Origin: UBA5078 sp051252515
Lineage (GTDB): Bacteria; Pseudomonadota; Gammaproteobacteria; Pseudomonadales; Pseudohongiellaceae
NCBI GenBank assembly: GCA_051252515.1
Contig: JBPOFS010000004.1
Span: 259,820 to 323,819, forward strand
DNA length: 64,000 nt
Direction of reading: 5' to 3'
In this document: piece after piece, positions 51,005 through 60,179 of the stretch
Layout: each line of letters opens with the position of its first letter
Numbering within the stretch: the first letter of the stretch is position 1
Translations under genes and position numbers: made by a program
The notes under the pieces: generated by a model
Database searches by the model: none
Seen by the model: the letters and a program-made list of their open reading frames with translations, nothing else
Told to the model about the DNA's origin: nothing

Positions 51005-51507
51005 CAGAGAGTTAGGGGCACTCGCGCAAACATGAACGAGCGTTCGATATTGAGACAGGGTTACATACCAAGTAGCCCTATCTCACTCTTTAATCTCCAA
51101 TCTTCTTTAAATCCCCCAGCAAGAAATACTCCTATATTTACCGACACATTATCGAGCGCCCGCTTTATAAAAAGTCACAAGCACAGGAATAAACAAACAA
51201 GAGTTTGTTTATTCGAAAATAATAAAAGGATGACTTTTTGAATGCCTTGGCGGGAACGCAAGAGGCATTGTGACATTTTGTAACCACAGAAGTAAAAACA
51301 GAAAATGCTGTGCTACCATCGCTTTACTTTCAATCGACCTGACACTAAGGATAGTGCCTAATAGATTGCTAAGAGCTAAGGCGAAGGGCTTTTAAGACAT
51401 TCTTTGTTCCCCCCCTTTTCTAAACACTGAGTTGCTTTCTAGTCTTTAGCCTTAGCGCCCTAATTCTTTACGCCCCTCTCTTTAGCCTTACCAAACCTTC
51501 ATACCTA
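51005..51507. other. 503-base non-coding gap with nested inverted repeats
   Basis: No supported ORF. From left: AAAAAGTCA (51169-51177) pairs with TGACTTTTT (51231-51239). Nested inside is a perfect 11-bp hairpin AATAAACAAAC/GTTTGTTTATT (51188-51213, loop AAGA). Next is AATGCCT/AGGCATT (51241-51269). Further right, GCTAAGGC (near 51375) is the complement of GCCTTAGC (near 51449). The pump and the leftward repeat protein converge here. The first structure could be the pump's terminator (T5 at its end). Confidence 0.6.
51169..51239. repeat. Nested inverted repeat, possible terminator or small mobile remnant
   Basis: Outer arms of 9 bp and inner arms of 11 bp are concentric within 71 bases, all AT-rich. 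The inner hairpin (51188-51198 with 51203-51213) has a 4-base loop. The right outer arm ends in T5, so a rightward transcript from the RND genes could stop here, 165-235 bases past the stop. Confidence 0.6.
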
Positions 51508-52272
51508 TTAGTCTAGCGAAGCCACACGATCGCGATCACTGTAGCGTGATTCTAGTCGGCCATAGATTTCTGTAGTCATCCCTTCGTCTTGCTTACGCAA
51601 GTGCAGCGCTGTTGTCTCAACATTATGACGTAATACTTGCAGCACTTCTTCGTCTACGATTCCCATTTCTTCGGCCATGGTTAAGCGTTGCTGGAAAAGA
51701 TTATTGGCTTCGCGTAGGTGATAGGTGAGGTCTTCTGTAAGACCATTGTTGATCGCGACAATATGCCAATCGGAAACTTGTGCGATCCCGTGATACCACT
51801 GATCGGTTCCACGCTTATAGAGCCTTGTGTACAGAAAATGCATGTAACTGTAGTTATCATCAACCGAAACCCAGTTCTCTAAAGCTACATTACAATCTAT
51901 AAGCCGCTCTACAATTGCGATTTGCTCTGCACTGTAAAGCCCTTGGCTGATTCGAGTGACGTGTAAGGCACGCTCTAATAACCCAAGCGCTTCTAGGTAA
52001 TCTCCACGCTGAGCGAGCATGTCGCCATAGGATAACAGCGGCTCACTTAGTCGAGCATCAAATGGCCCGAACTCAGATTCGAGCTCTAATAACAGCTGTG
52101 TGTAATCTGCGGCATTTCCAGTATCGCTTAGAGAGTCATACAATTGCGCTTTATTGGCAGAGGGAGCGAGCTGATTAACTTCTTGTGCCTGCGCCTGTGT
52201 CAAAACACAGCTACAAACGAGGAAACCAGCTACTAAGAACGTGCGCATACTCTCATATTTATTATTATTCAT
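51508..52272 (-). CDS. Secreted TPR-like repeat protein
   Basis: 254 residues from ATG 52272; ATG 52248 is an alternative. A signal peptide is present (about 9-30, AGFLVCSCVLTQAQAQE). The mature protein is helical, with tetratricopeptide-type units (EPLLSYGDMLAQRGDYLEAL, GLLERALHVTRISQG) and a charged helical end. It is likely periplasmic and protein-binding. No family name can be given. It faces the gap after the RND genes and is separated from the BatA gene by 218 bases, with TGACAGT repeats in between. Confidence 0.72.
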   Translation of the reverse strand: MNNNKYESMRTFLVAGFLVCSCVLTQAQAQEVNQLAPSANKAQLYDSLSDTGNAADYTQLLLELESEFGPFDARLSEPLLSYGDMLAQRGDYLEALGLLERALHVTRISQGLYSAEQIAIVERLIDCNVALENWVSVDDNYSYMHFLYTRLYKRGTDQWYHGIAQVSDWHIVAINNGLTEDLTYHLREANNLFQQRLTMAEEMGIVDEEVLQVLRHNVETTALHLRKQDEGMTTEIYGRLESRYSDRDRVASLD

Positions 52273-52370
52273 AATGAGTACCATCCTTTTTCTTATGGAC
52301 TCAATATCTCGCAAGGATTGCGGGATTTCAACCAAAACCGGTGATTTTAATATGAAATTTTTGTGAAATA

Positions 52371-52456
52371 TGACAGTAAAGCGTAAGGAGTGTGACAGTG
52401 ATAAATAATTTATCTATATATATCAACAACTTTACTTCTAAAGAAATATGACAGTC
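52371..52456. repeat. Three direct TGACAGT repeats
   Basis: TGACAGT occurs at 52371-52377, 52393-52399 and 52450-52456. The first two are 22 bases apart (two helical turns). All lie upstream of the leftward TPR gene (about 100-185 bases from its ATG), where a regulator could bind. The AT-rich sequence between copies 2 and 3 is promoter-like. Confidence 0.45.
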
Positions 52457-52490
52457 GCACGGGGAACAGAAACCCATGCGCCTGCCAATT

Positions 52491-54518
52491 TTAACGATGC
52501 GTGGTATTAGCGATACGCGTTTCTAGCAGTAAAAGCCCCATAACGAACAATAGAATCCACCACCAGACCCGCTGGGGCCCTTCAATTTCATTCATCAATT
52601 CGTTTGTTCTTACCTGCAAAGATTGAGTGGGCGCGGTTTCAGGATTGATGATTTGATCGTGTAAGGCGCTTGGTGCCATTCTCTCCAGATTAGACTCCTC
52701 TGGGTTCGCGTTCACGGCATAGTAAAGCGGGGTTTGTGGCCCCTCAACGGTGAGAAAACCGACCACTTCGGGCATTAGGGAGTTACCGCCTTGGTTTAGG
52801 CGTAAAGCCTCCCCAGAAGGCCCCATGACGGTTATAGCGGCATTAGCTGAAATATCAGACAGATCAATCAGATTGCCAATCCTATAGGCTCGTTCTTTTG
52901 TGCTCGCTTGTGCCAAATATCGTATAGATTCATGTATAAACGGCAGGAACAAACCCTGTAACGGCAAATTATTCCATTCAGTATCAAGCGAGGAGGCAAA
53001 CATTAATACGTTGCCTTGCCCGTAGGCGCGCTCTAAGAAGGCGGGGCTACTGTTATCAAACTGCATTAACACGTCCGCGTCAGGTGCTGCATCTACGGCC
53101 CAATAGCCCTCAAACCTAACACCCCACTCCCCTCCCAATGGCAGAAGCACAGGATGTCGACGGTCGATATCAGCAATGAGCAAGTAATCACTACCAGTAA
53201 AGCGTATGCTTTCCCTTAGAGTCGCTGGGCTTAAATCTGCAAACAGTTGATTGAACTGCGCGGCCACTACTCGATCACCAGGGGCCAATAATAGACTACC
53301 ACCGCCGCTCACGTAGTCGTGCAATGCCGCTGTCTGAGTCGTACTTAAGTCGCTTCCTGCATTTAACAGCACCACAACATCTTGTTGCTCTAAGGTTGAA
53401 GGCGAGAACTCTCTAGAGCTGACAGTGTTCAATACAAACGGTGACTCCGCCGCTGCACCAATCGCTAAATTCATCCAGTGCGCTTCGTCCTCATACCAAT
53501 TAGAGGAAGGCTCCCCATTGACTACCAGCACTTGGATTTTTGGCGTGACATCGACAGTGAAGAAGTAACTGTTATCTACCGAGAAGTCGTCACTTGCCAC
53601 GCGAATTTCACCCCGATGCGTTCCGGCCGTGTCGAAGATAGCCGGCAAACGAACCACCGCCTCGGAGGTATCTTCAAGATCCACCTGCACCCTCGCGCTT
53701 TCTACACCATCGAGAACAAGTCTGACCTCAGCACTGTCTAAATGAACGTTACCGGAGCTGCGAACCCGTGCCAAAATTTCGTATTCATTCTGATTTTCAA
53801 TTAACTGATCGGGAGACCTCACATCGGTGAGTAGCAAATTGCGCGTAGCCCCCTCCCCTACATCGATAGGATTCAAAGCAACCCCTGGAGACAACAACCA
53901 CCCCGAATCGTCACTCCCCATGCCACTGGCCTGATAGTCAGACACTAAGTGGATTTGTCGGCGTTCATACCGAGAAGACTCAAGAAGGTCATTGGCTAAA
54001 CGCAGCGCTGGCATATACCGCGTCACCTCGTATCCAGGCTCAGCCAGACCTTCAATAAAGGCACGTGCTCCGTCAAGATCGCTACTCAACTCACGAACGC
54101 TTACGGCCGCATTATCAAAAGCGATCACAGCGATTTCATCACCCGCAGACATATCGGCAATTAGATCGATGGCTTCTTGTTTGGCGCGCTCAAATCGATT
54201 CCCGTAACGCATACTCATAGATGCATCTAATAGAATCACGGCAGACTCAGGTTCCGCATCGACTAAGCTAGAGATTGAGCTATCAAACAGAGGCCTTGCA
54301 AAGGCAAATACTAACAATGCGATCAGACCCGCTCGCAACAACAAGAGCAGCCACTGCTGTATTTTTTGAAATAAAATCAACTTCTTAGACGTGTTCTTCA
54401 GAAACCGTAACGAACTGAACACCATTTTCGGTGGTTTCTCTTTGCGAATAAGATGAATCGCAATGGGGATAGCCGCCGCGAGCAAGCCCAATAAAAACAG
54501 TGGGGTTAAAAACGCCAT
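52491..54518 (-). CDS. BatA-domain and von Willebrand factor A protein
   Basis: 675 residues. It has the N-terminal BatA membrane domain (FLTPLFLLGLLAAAIPIAIH, LIRKEKPPKMVFSSLRFLK) and a second helix near 57-75. The VWA domain follows with MIDAS DASMS (about residues 96-102, ILLDASMSMRYGNRFERAKQ), then beta domains and a class I glutamine-amidotransferase-like segment (VVLLNAGSDLSTTQTAALHD, VSGGGSLLLAPGD). A C-terminal helix anchors it. Start codon follows the DUF58 stop directly. It is the last gene of the operon and probably a membrane-bound partner of the MoxR ATPase. Confidence 0.87.
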   Translation of the reverse strand: MAFLTPLFLLGLLAAAIPIAIHLIRKEKPPKMVFSSLRFLKNTSKKLILFQKIQQWLLLLLRAGLIALLVFAFARPLFDSSISSLVDAEPESAVILLDASMSMRYGNRFERAKQEAIDLIADMSAGDEIAVIAFDNAAVSVRELSSDLDGARAFIEGLAEPGYEVTRYMPALRLANDLLESSRYERRQIHLVSDYQASGMGSDDSGWLLSPGVALNPIDVGEGATRNLLLTDVRSPDQLIENQNEYEILARVRSSGNVHLDSAEVRLVLDGVESARVQVDLEDTSEAVVRLPAIFDTAGTHRGEIRVASDDFSVDNSYFFTVDVTPKIQVLVVNGEPSSNWYEDEAHWMNLAIGAAAESPFVLNTVSSREFSPSTLEQQDVVVLLNAGSDLSTTQTAALHDYVSGGGSLLLAPGDRVVAAQFNQLFADLSPATLRESIRFTGSDYLLIADIDRRHPVLLPLGGEWGVRFEGYWAVDAAPDADVLMQFDNSSPAFLERAYGQGNVLMFASSLDTEWNNLPLQGLFLPFIHESIRYLAQASTKERAYRIGNLIDLSDISANAAITVMGPSGEALRLNQGGNSLMPEVVGFLTVEGPQTPLYYAVNANPEESNLERMAPSALHDQIINPETAPTQSLQVRTNELMNEIEGPQRVWWWILLFVMGLLLLETRIANTTHR

Positions 54519-55412
54519 CTAAAACCCCTTCGCTCGTCGAGAAATATAGGAATACAAAGCAGTATCGAGAGGCTTTGACGTATTCAAAAGACAATAATCC
54601 ACGCCATTACGTTGGCATGCCTTCTTGCAATATTCGAGGTAGTTATTCAGGTTTTCAAGATAGGCATCCCGCACCGCAGGTGGCGTGGTTATAAACGATT
54701 CATTTGTTTCCGAATCAACGAACTCTGTCGCTTCTTGAAAACTAAACGATAACTCCGCCTCGTCTAACACATGAAAAACAATGACATCGTTGCCCATGGC
54801 GCGTAAACGCTGCAACGTTTTAATCGTCTCCTCTTCGCCCTCTAACATATCGCTTATGAGGATCACTAAACTTTTCCGATTGAGGTTCATAGCCAGATCA
54901 GAAAGTGGTTTGACGATATCGGTCTTGGCACCCGCTTGAAGGCTGGCTAAAGATCTTAGAATTCGAATCAAGTGTGGTTGGCGACACAGAGCAGGGATAT
55001 ATTCATTTACCTTTTCATCGAAGGTAATTAAACCAACAGCGTCGCGTTGCCGAGTAATAAAGTAGGCAAGCGCTGATGCGAGAGTTTTCCCATACTCCAT
55101 CTTGCTCATGCCACCAGAGGAGTACCCCATAGAGGCACTTGAATCAAGCAATACATAACAGCGAACATTGGTTTCGTCTTCGTATTGCTTAATGTAAAAC
55201 TTGTCACTACGCGCATAGAGTTTCCAATCCACGTGGCGCATATCATCCCCTTGTTGGTAGTGTCGATAATCAGTGAACTCGACACTAAACCCCCTATGAG
55301 GACTCTTATGTAAACCTGAAATGAAACCTTCCACCACAACGCGTGCACGCATCTCCAAATTGTTGAGACTCGCGAGCACCGATGGGTCTATGAACGTAGT
55401 ATTTGCCGCCAT
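54519..55412 (-). CDS. DUF58 (VWA-like) domain protein
   Basis: 297 residues with the DUF58 hallmark FTDYRHYQQGDDMRHVDWKL, YARSDKFYIKQYEDET, and a VWA MIDAS DSSASM (about 94-99). Cytoplasmic, without a membrane anchor. It is coupled between the MoxR and BatA genes, with a 23-base gap on one side and stop-start contact on the other. MoxR-DUF58-VWA trios are thought to act as chaperone-like metal-dependent complexes. Confidence 0.9.
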   Translation of the reverse strand: MAANTTFIDPSVLASLNNLEMRARVVVEGFISGLHKSPHRGFSVEFTDYRHYQQGDDMRHVDWKLYARSDKFYIKQYEDETNVRCYVLLDSSASMGYSSGGMSKMEYGKTLASALAYFITRQRDAVGLITFDEKVNEYIPALCRQPHLIRILRSLASLQAGAKTDIVKPLSDLAMNLNRKSLVILISDMLEGEEETIKTLQRLRAMGNDVIVFHVLDEAELSFSFQEATEFVDSETNESFITTPPAVRDAYLENLNNYLEYCKKACQRNGVDYCLLNTSKPLDTALYSYISRRAKGF

Positions 55413-55435
55413 TTTATCTACTTCTCGAATCGCGA

Positions 55436-56479
55436 TTACAGGCCAGAGGTAGGCTCAGGAACAGTCTCTATCAAACGTTTTACGACGTCGTCTGTCGTGA
55501 CGCGCTCGGCTTCTGCGTGGAAGTTCAGCAATACTCTATGTCTAAGCACTGCAGGGGCTAATGCACGAATATCGCTATAGGAAACGTTGTAACGCCCTTG
55601 TAGCAATGCACGCACCTTGCCTGCTAGCACTAGGTTTTGCGATGCTCGAATTCCGGCACCCCAGCTTACCCAGTCCTTTACAAAGTCAGGCGCATTAGGG
55701 CTATCAGGGCGCGAGGCGTGGACTAACTGTACCGCATAGCGAATAACCGCTTGCGCCGCTGGCACCTGCCGCGCGATACGCTGAAACTCCAGAATATCCT
55801 CACCGCTTAATGGGTGCGACACGGTATTGTCGACAATTTGCGTGGTATTACTGACCACCATGACCTCGTCATCCTCTGAAAGATAACCGAGTTCAATCTT
55901 AAACATGAACCGGTCCAACTGCGCTTCTGGCAATGGATACGTGCCTTCAAGCTCGATAGGGTTTTGGGTTGCTAACACAAAGAACGGACGCGACATTTTG
56001 TGCGTCACTCCGGCAGCAGTCACTTGTCGCTCTTCCATTGCTTCAAGCAAAGAAGACTGCGTTTTCGGAGGCGTCCTATTAATCTCGTCAGCCAGAAGAA
56101 TATTGGTGAAGATTGGCCCTTTAACGAACTTCAGCTGACGCTTGCCATCGACCTCTTCAACGATCTCCGAGCCTACGACATCGGCTGGCATCAAGTCAGG
56201 AGTGAACTGAATACGGCTAAAGTCGACCTGCAAAATATCAGCAACGGTTTTGATCAAGAGTGTTTTCGCCAACCCAGGCACACCGGTGATCAAGCAGTGT
56301 CCACCTGCGAACATCGCAATCAGCAACTCATCAATGACAGCTTCCTGCCCCACAATGACCTTCTTGATCTCAGCACTGATCTGGTCATGCCCGTCTTGCA
56401 TCTTTTTGACTAAGGCCAAATCGTCTTGACTCTCTAGACCTTCTACAGTGCCTTCTGCGATGTTTTCTAATTCTGACAT
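55436..56479 (-). CDS. MoxR-family AAA+ ATPase
   Basis: 347 residues. Walker A is GVPGLAKTLLIK, Walker B LLADEINRTPPKTQSSLLEA, sensor 1 FFVLATQNPIELEGTYPLPE and the C-terminal AAA lid with VRALLQGRYNVSYSDIRALA. AGGAAG lies 7 bases before the ATG. MoxR ATPases act with the VWA proteins encoded downstream. It is central to the operon. Confidence 0.95.
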   Translation of the reverse strand: MSELENIAEGTVEGLESQDDLALVKKMQDGHDQISAEIKKVIVGQEAVIDELLIAMFAGGHCLITGVPGLAKTLLIKTVADILQVDFSRIQFTPDLMPADVVGSEIVEEVDGKRQLKFVKGPIFTNILLADEINRTPPKTQSSLLEAMEERQVTAAGVTHKMSRPFFVLATQNPIELEGTYPLPEAQLDRFMFKIELGYLSEDDEVMVVSNTTQIVDNTVSHPLSGEDILEFQRIARQVPAAQAVIRYAVQLVHASRPDSPNAPDFVKDWVSWGAGIRASQNLVLAGKVRALLQGRYNVSYSDIRALAPAVLRHRVLLNFHAEAERVTTDDVVKRLIETVPEPTSGL

Positions 56480-56511
56480 GACTGCTTCCTGTTTTTAGCT
56501 GTTGTAATGGC

Positions 56512-57423
56512 TTAATGCGTAAATGCGTATATCAAAAAGTTGATGGCAATTTTATAGGCCTCGTTGCTGTACTTAGTTGGATACGGTTCATAGAACGTAT
56601 GCTCCCAACCGTCACCCAAGTCTGCGTTATGATTTGCCACCAGCATAACGCGCCCATCATCGTCCAATATGGCATAAACCGAAGGAGGATAGTTAGGATC
56701 ATTCAGACTAAACCCTCCATTATAATTCCACGTCACCGCACGCCCTGGCACCTGTGCCACTTCATTCACATCAAAGAATGTGTGAAATAATTCATGACGA
56801 GTATCGAGTTTTACAAGTTCCCGCTCGGGGAACAACTTAATCATTTCGGTCTGGAAATCTTGTAGGTGAGCATCACCCCAAAAATCATCTAGCAATACAA
56901 ACCCGCCGCGAAACATAAACTCTCTCAACGCTTCTATTTCTAGGGGTTGAAAATCTGGGCCGCTATGCGAAGAACCAATAGGCACTCGTTTCATGTTCAT
57001 GTACAAAAACGAATGCTCGAATAAACGCGGGTCCGTAAGATCCATAAAATCGTAACTCTTACTATTGGCATCTATATTCGTGTAGCGTTGGACGCCTCGT
57101 AAAAAGTTCGATTCCGCATCGGGGTAATCAGTGTCCCACCAACCGCCACTGCCTCCGCCACCAAAACCTCCAAAGCCGCCACCGCCACGACGACTTCGTC
57201 CTCCTCCATAATTTTCATATCGACCGCGTATCCAAGTAAATTCCGTTGGACTTTCTGCATCGCTATTGGAGGGTACATTAATAAACGAATTCGCATCAAA
57301 ATCTAATGGAATTACACTGCTCTGTGCTTGAACAGACATCGAGGCAACACAGTACCCCAACACACCAATCAGTGTTGTTAACAATGCTTGCCGAACCTTT
57401 ATCAAGGGCCTCGCATCCGTCAC
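56512..57423 (-). CDS. DUF4159 domain periplasmic protein
   Basis: 303 residues from GTG 57423 (GAGG 7 bases upstream). A signal peptide is present (about 10-34, ending SVQAQ). A glycine-rich stretch (about 75-98, repeats of GGGGFGGFGGGG) precedes the DUF4159 domain, with YTNIDANSKSYDFMDLTDPR, LREFMFRGGFVLLDDFWGDA and a conserved C-terminus. The fold resembles a glutamine-amidotransferase/ThuA-like domain. It is common beside MoxR and VWA genes. The function is unknown. It lies 32 bases upstream of moxR. Confidence 0.88.
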   Translation of the reverse strand: MTDARPLIKVRQALLTTLIGVLGYCVASMSVQAQSSVIPLDFDANSFINVPSNSDAESPTEFTWIRGRYENYGGGRSRRGGGGFGGFGGGGSGGWWDTDYPDAESNFLRGVQRYTNIDANSKSYDFMDLTDPRLFEHSFLYMNMKRVPIGSSHSGPDFQPLEIEALREFMFRGGFVLLDDFWGDAHLQDFQTEMIKLFPERELVKLDTRHELFHTFFDVNEVAQVPGRAVTWNYNGGFSLNDPNYPPSVYAILDDDGRVMLVANHNADLGDGWEHTFYEPYPTKYSNEAYKIAINFLIYAFTH

Positions 57424-57464
57424 AGGTCTGCCTCGCTAATCAATGAACTGTCTCTGTACGCTCT

Positions 57465-60179
57465 CTATTGCTCGTCAATCGCTTCTAGTAATACCTTTTG
57501 AGCGCGCTGGTAGCTCGGAGCAATCTCTAGTGCTGTTAATATATTGCGCCGAGCCTGTTCTGCTTGCCCGTCGTCCATATAGGCCTCTGCCAGATTAGTG
57601 CGAGCCTCCACCGGATCATTCTTATCCAATGTCACCAACACCTCATACTCGCGTATCGCCATTGGCGCATTAGCTGTTTGCTTAGCGATATCAGCCCCGA
57701 CTTGATGCACATCCAAGCGATACGGATTCACGGCTACAGCCCTTTGCACATAGTAATCAGCCTCATCAGTATTGCCCGTTGCCAACGCTTCTTTGGCAAG
57801 TAAGACGGCCGAATCGTAATCGTGCTGTTGGTTCTCCATCATTATGTGTAGCTGCTCTAAGCGCGCAGTGTGGTCACCTTGGCGCTCATAAATTTGCGAA
57901 AGTACCAGGGGTGGACTCGGGTAGCCTGAGTAGTCGGGCAGAATTGCTTGTGCAATTTCTAAGTGCACCTTGGCCTCTTCAAACGCTTCTTCCTTAAACA
58001 ATACAATGCCTAGCTGCAAGTGCGCTTGGAAGTCCCGTGGTTGGTCTTGTACTCGCTGGCGCATATGCTGCTTCAATGACGCATTGCTATAGAGCTCTGC
58101 CAATACTGCGCTAGAGTTCTCGCGCTGCCCGTGGCCATGAGCCGCCCCTTCATCGGGCGCGTCCTCTGTGTGCACATAGACATTGATCTCGTCCACACGG
58201 CGATCTATCCACGTATGAAACTCTTCATTAAACGCCTCAATCGGTTTATCAAATACTGCTTGAAACATTTCCGATTCATCTTTAATAAAGCTGTACTGAT
58301 TGACTAGCTCTACCATTTTTTCGAAGCCGTATTCTTTATCTATAAAATCCACTACCAAATAAGATTGAAAATAGGCGAAACCTAAATCTTCATTACTATT
58401 GGCGCCTGTGAAGGCTTCATTGAGGTTACCAACCGGCAGTAGTTTTTCTTCAGCAGCAGCTCGAACAAGTTCGATGCCTTGGCGACGCCCCCACTCTGGA
58501 CGCGCCTCACTCTCTTCCCAAACAGAGATACCTTCAGACAACCAGCGCGGCATCCGGTTATTGGTCATCTGCAAAGTGAACACGTGTACTAGTTCGTGCC
58601 ACAAGATTTCCTGCCAGTTAGCGTCGAGTGTCCCAGGGGAAATCAAGGTCACCACTTTGCCAAAACAGATGCCAACTAACGGCCCAATGTCAGGTAGGCC
58701 TACTGAACGCACAGCAAAATCTTCGGTGCGCTCGAACACTTCAATGAGCACTGGCGCCTCGGGTTCGAAGCCATACTTCTGCGTAAGGCTATCCCAGTTC
58801 TCCTCGATCATCGGGGCCATATAAGGCCACAGCACAACCGAGTCACTCTCGCTCATTCGCACTTCAAAGTGCTCAGTGCGCAAAGTCACATAGTCATCGA
58901 GGGTATCGAACACTTTCAACATATTGGATGTCATGACATCGAAAGGGTCGTTATCAAATGCTAGCTCTAGGGAAGCTCGACCCGCTTCCTCTTCGCCTAA
59001 TCGAATAAGGTTAGAGCCCAACAAGGTGTGTCCTTGCCAATAATTCGGATCCGCCGCAATGGCTTGTCTTGCGTAACCCACCGCTTCAGTAAAGCGATAG
59101 TTATTGCCAAAAGCATCGGCGATATCGCCGTAGAAATAAGGGTTATTGGGGCTAAACCCATTCACTTGCGCCTCAATTTGGGCAAATGTATCGAACTCTT
59201 CAAACAAGGCGGCTTGCGCTGCTTGTAAGCTCAACGACTTAAGAGACTCAGGATTAATACCTAAGGCCCCCGAAAGGTATTGTTCGGCTTCTTCCTGACG
59301 ATTGTTTAACACCAGCAAACTGGCCATCGTCTCCAACGCATGCACATCACGAGGATTCACATCCAAGGCAAAGCGCAAAGAACGCTCACCGCCACTAATC
59401 TTTGCCTGACCGACCAACGCAGGACCATAGCGTCGATTAATCGCAAGAGCGGCGTCATAGGATTTTTCGGCATCAGGAGTATTGTGTTTCTCAAGGAATA
59501 AATCACCCCACAATACTTGAGCCTCTAAATTACTAGGGTCTACTCGCGTTGCTTCACTGAACAAACTATTGGCATCGTGAAAACGATCAAGCAACCAGCT
59601 AGCCTGCGCAACCATAGCGATCTCTTCAGCCTCAAACACCATACCGGAATCATATCTCGCAATCGCGGCGTTCAAGGGGGCAATGGCTTCATCTCGGCGA
59701 CCAACAAATTTCAACAGACTGCCGTACTGCACTAAGGTACGTACCGGTGGCGTAGCATTGCCTTCGACTACCTCTTCTAACACGCGTAACGCTTGTGCGG
59801 ATTGCCCTGTCATACGCAGCACTTCAGCCAACTCAGTGCTTAATATGGGAGAGTCCGCATAGTCTTCCAGTTCGTTTTCGAGCGCTTCGATGGCCTCTTC
59901 ATAGGCACCAGTCAATGCATAGGCACGGCTAAGCCCTAAGATACCGTCTTCCTTATCGAACCCATCGAGTCGTGCAAACGTGTCGATGGCGGCCACATAG
60001 GACCCTGCATTAAGCAATTGTTGGGCGCGCTGCAACGGTGGATCCATCGTGATAAAGCTATCTTGTGCCACTAGCACTGGGCTACTTAACACGCCCAACG
60101 CTAAACAGACCGCCAAAGCTAGACGTTGACGTCGCTTGGGAACTTTAAAAGGGCTTGTCGCATCATTAAGGTAACTCAT
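57465..60179 (-). CDS. TPR protein with peptidase-MA-like (gluzincin) metalloprotease domain
   Basis: 904 residues from ATG 60179 (AGGA 7 bases upstream), with a signal peptide (about 18-40, LAVCLALGVLSSPVLVAQ). N-terminal TPR units cover about 50-400. A gluzincin site HELVH (528-532) with a downstream glutamate E549 in MPRWLSEGISVWEE completes the zinc ligands. More TPRs follow (about 680-900). This is the peptidase MA-like pattern, probably a periplasmic protease or peptidase-like scaffold. It overlaps the caspase-like gene by 14 bases and precedes DUF4159 by 41 bases. Confidence 0.85.
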   Translation of the reverse strand: MSYLNDATSPFKVPKRRQRLALAVCLALGVLSSPVLVAQDSFITMDPPLQRAQQLLNAGSYVAAIDTFARLDGFDKEDGILGLSRAYALTGAYEEAIEALENELEDYADSPILSTELAEVLRMTGQSAQALRVLEEVVEGNATPPVRTLVQYGSLLKFVGRRDEAIAPLNAAIARYDSGMVFEAEEIAMVAQASWLLDRFHDANSLFSEATRVDPSNLEAQVLWGDLFLEKHNTPDAEKSYDAALAINRRYGPALVGQAKISGGERSLRFALDVNPRDVHALETMASLLVLNNRQEEAEQYLSGALGINPESLKSLSLQAAQAALFEEFDTFAQIEAQVNGFSPNNPYFYGDIADAFGNNYRFTEAVGYARQAIAADPNYWQGHTLLGSNLIRLGEEEAGRASLELAFDNDPFDVMTSNMLKVFDTLDDYVTLRTEHFEVRMSESDSVVLWPYMAPMIEENWDSLTQKYGFEPEAPVLIEVFERTEDFAVRSVGLPDIGPLVGICFGKVVTLISPGTLDANWQEILWHELVHVFTLQMTNNRMPRWLSEGISVWEESEARPEWGRRQGIELVRAAAEEKLLPVGNLNEAFTGANSNEDLGFAYFQSYLVVDFIDKEYGFEKMVELVNQYSFIKDESEMFQAVFDKPIEAFNEEFHTWIDRRVDEINVYVHTEDAPDEGAAHGHGQRENSSAVLAELYSNASLKQHMRQRVQDQPRDFQAHLQLGIVLFKEEAFEEAKVHLEIAQAILPDYSGYPSPPLVLSQIYERQGDHTARLEQLHIMMENQQHDYDSAVLLAKEALATGNTDEADYYVQRAVAVNPYRLDVHQVGADIAKQTANAPMAIREYEVLVTLDKNDPVEARTNLAEAYMDDGQAEQARRNILTALEIAPSYQRAQKVLLEAIDEQ

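Noticed and set aside
51032..51241. Rightward 69-codon frame after the RND pump
   Set aside because: There is no Shine-Dalgarno sequence or domain, and it runs through the inverted repeats. It is treated as non-coding.
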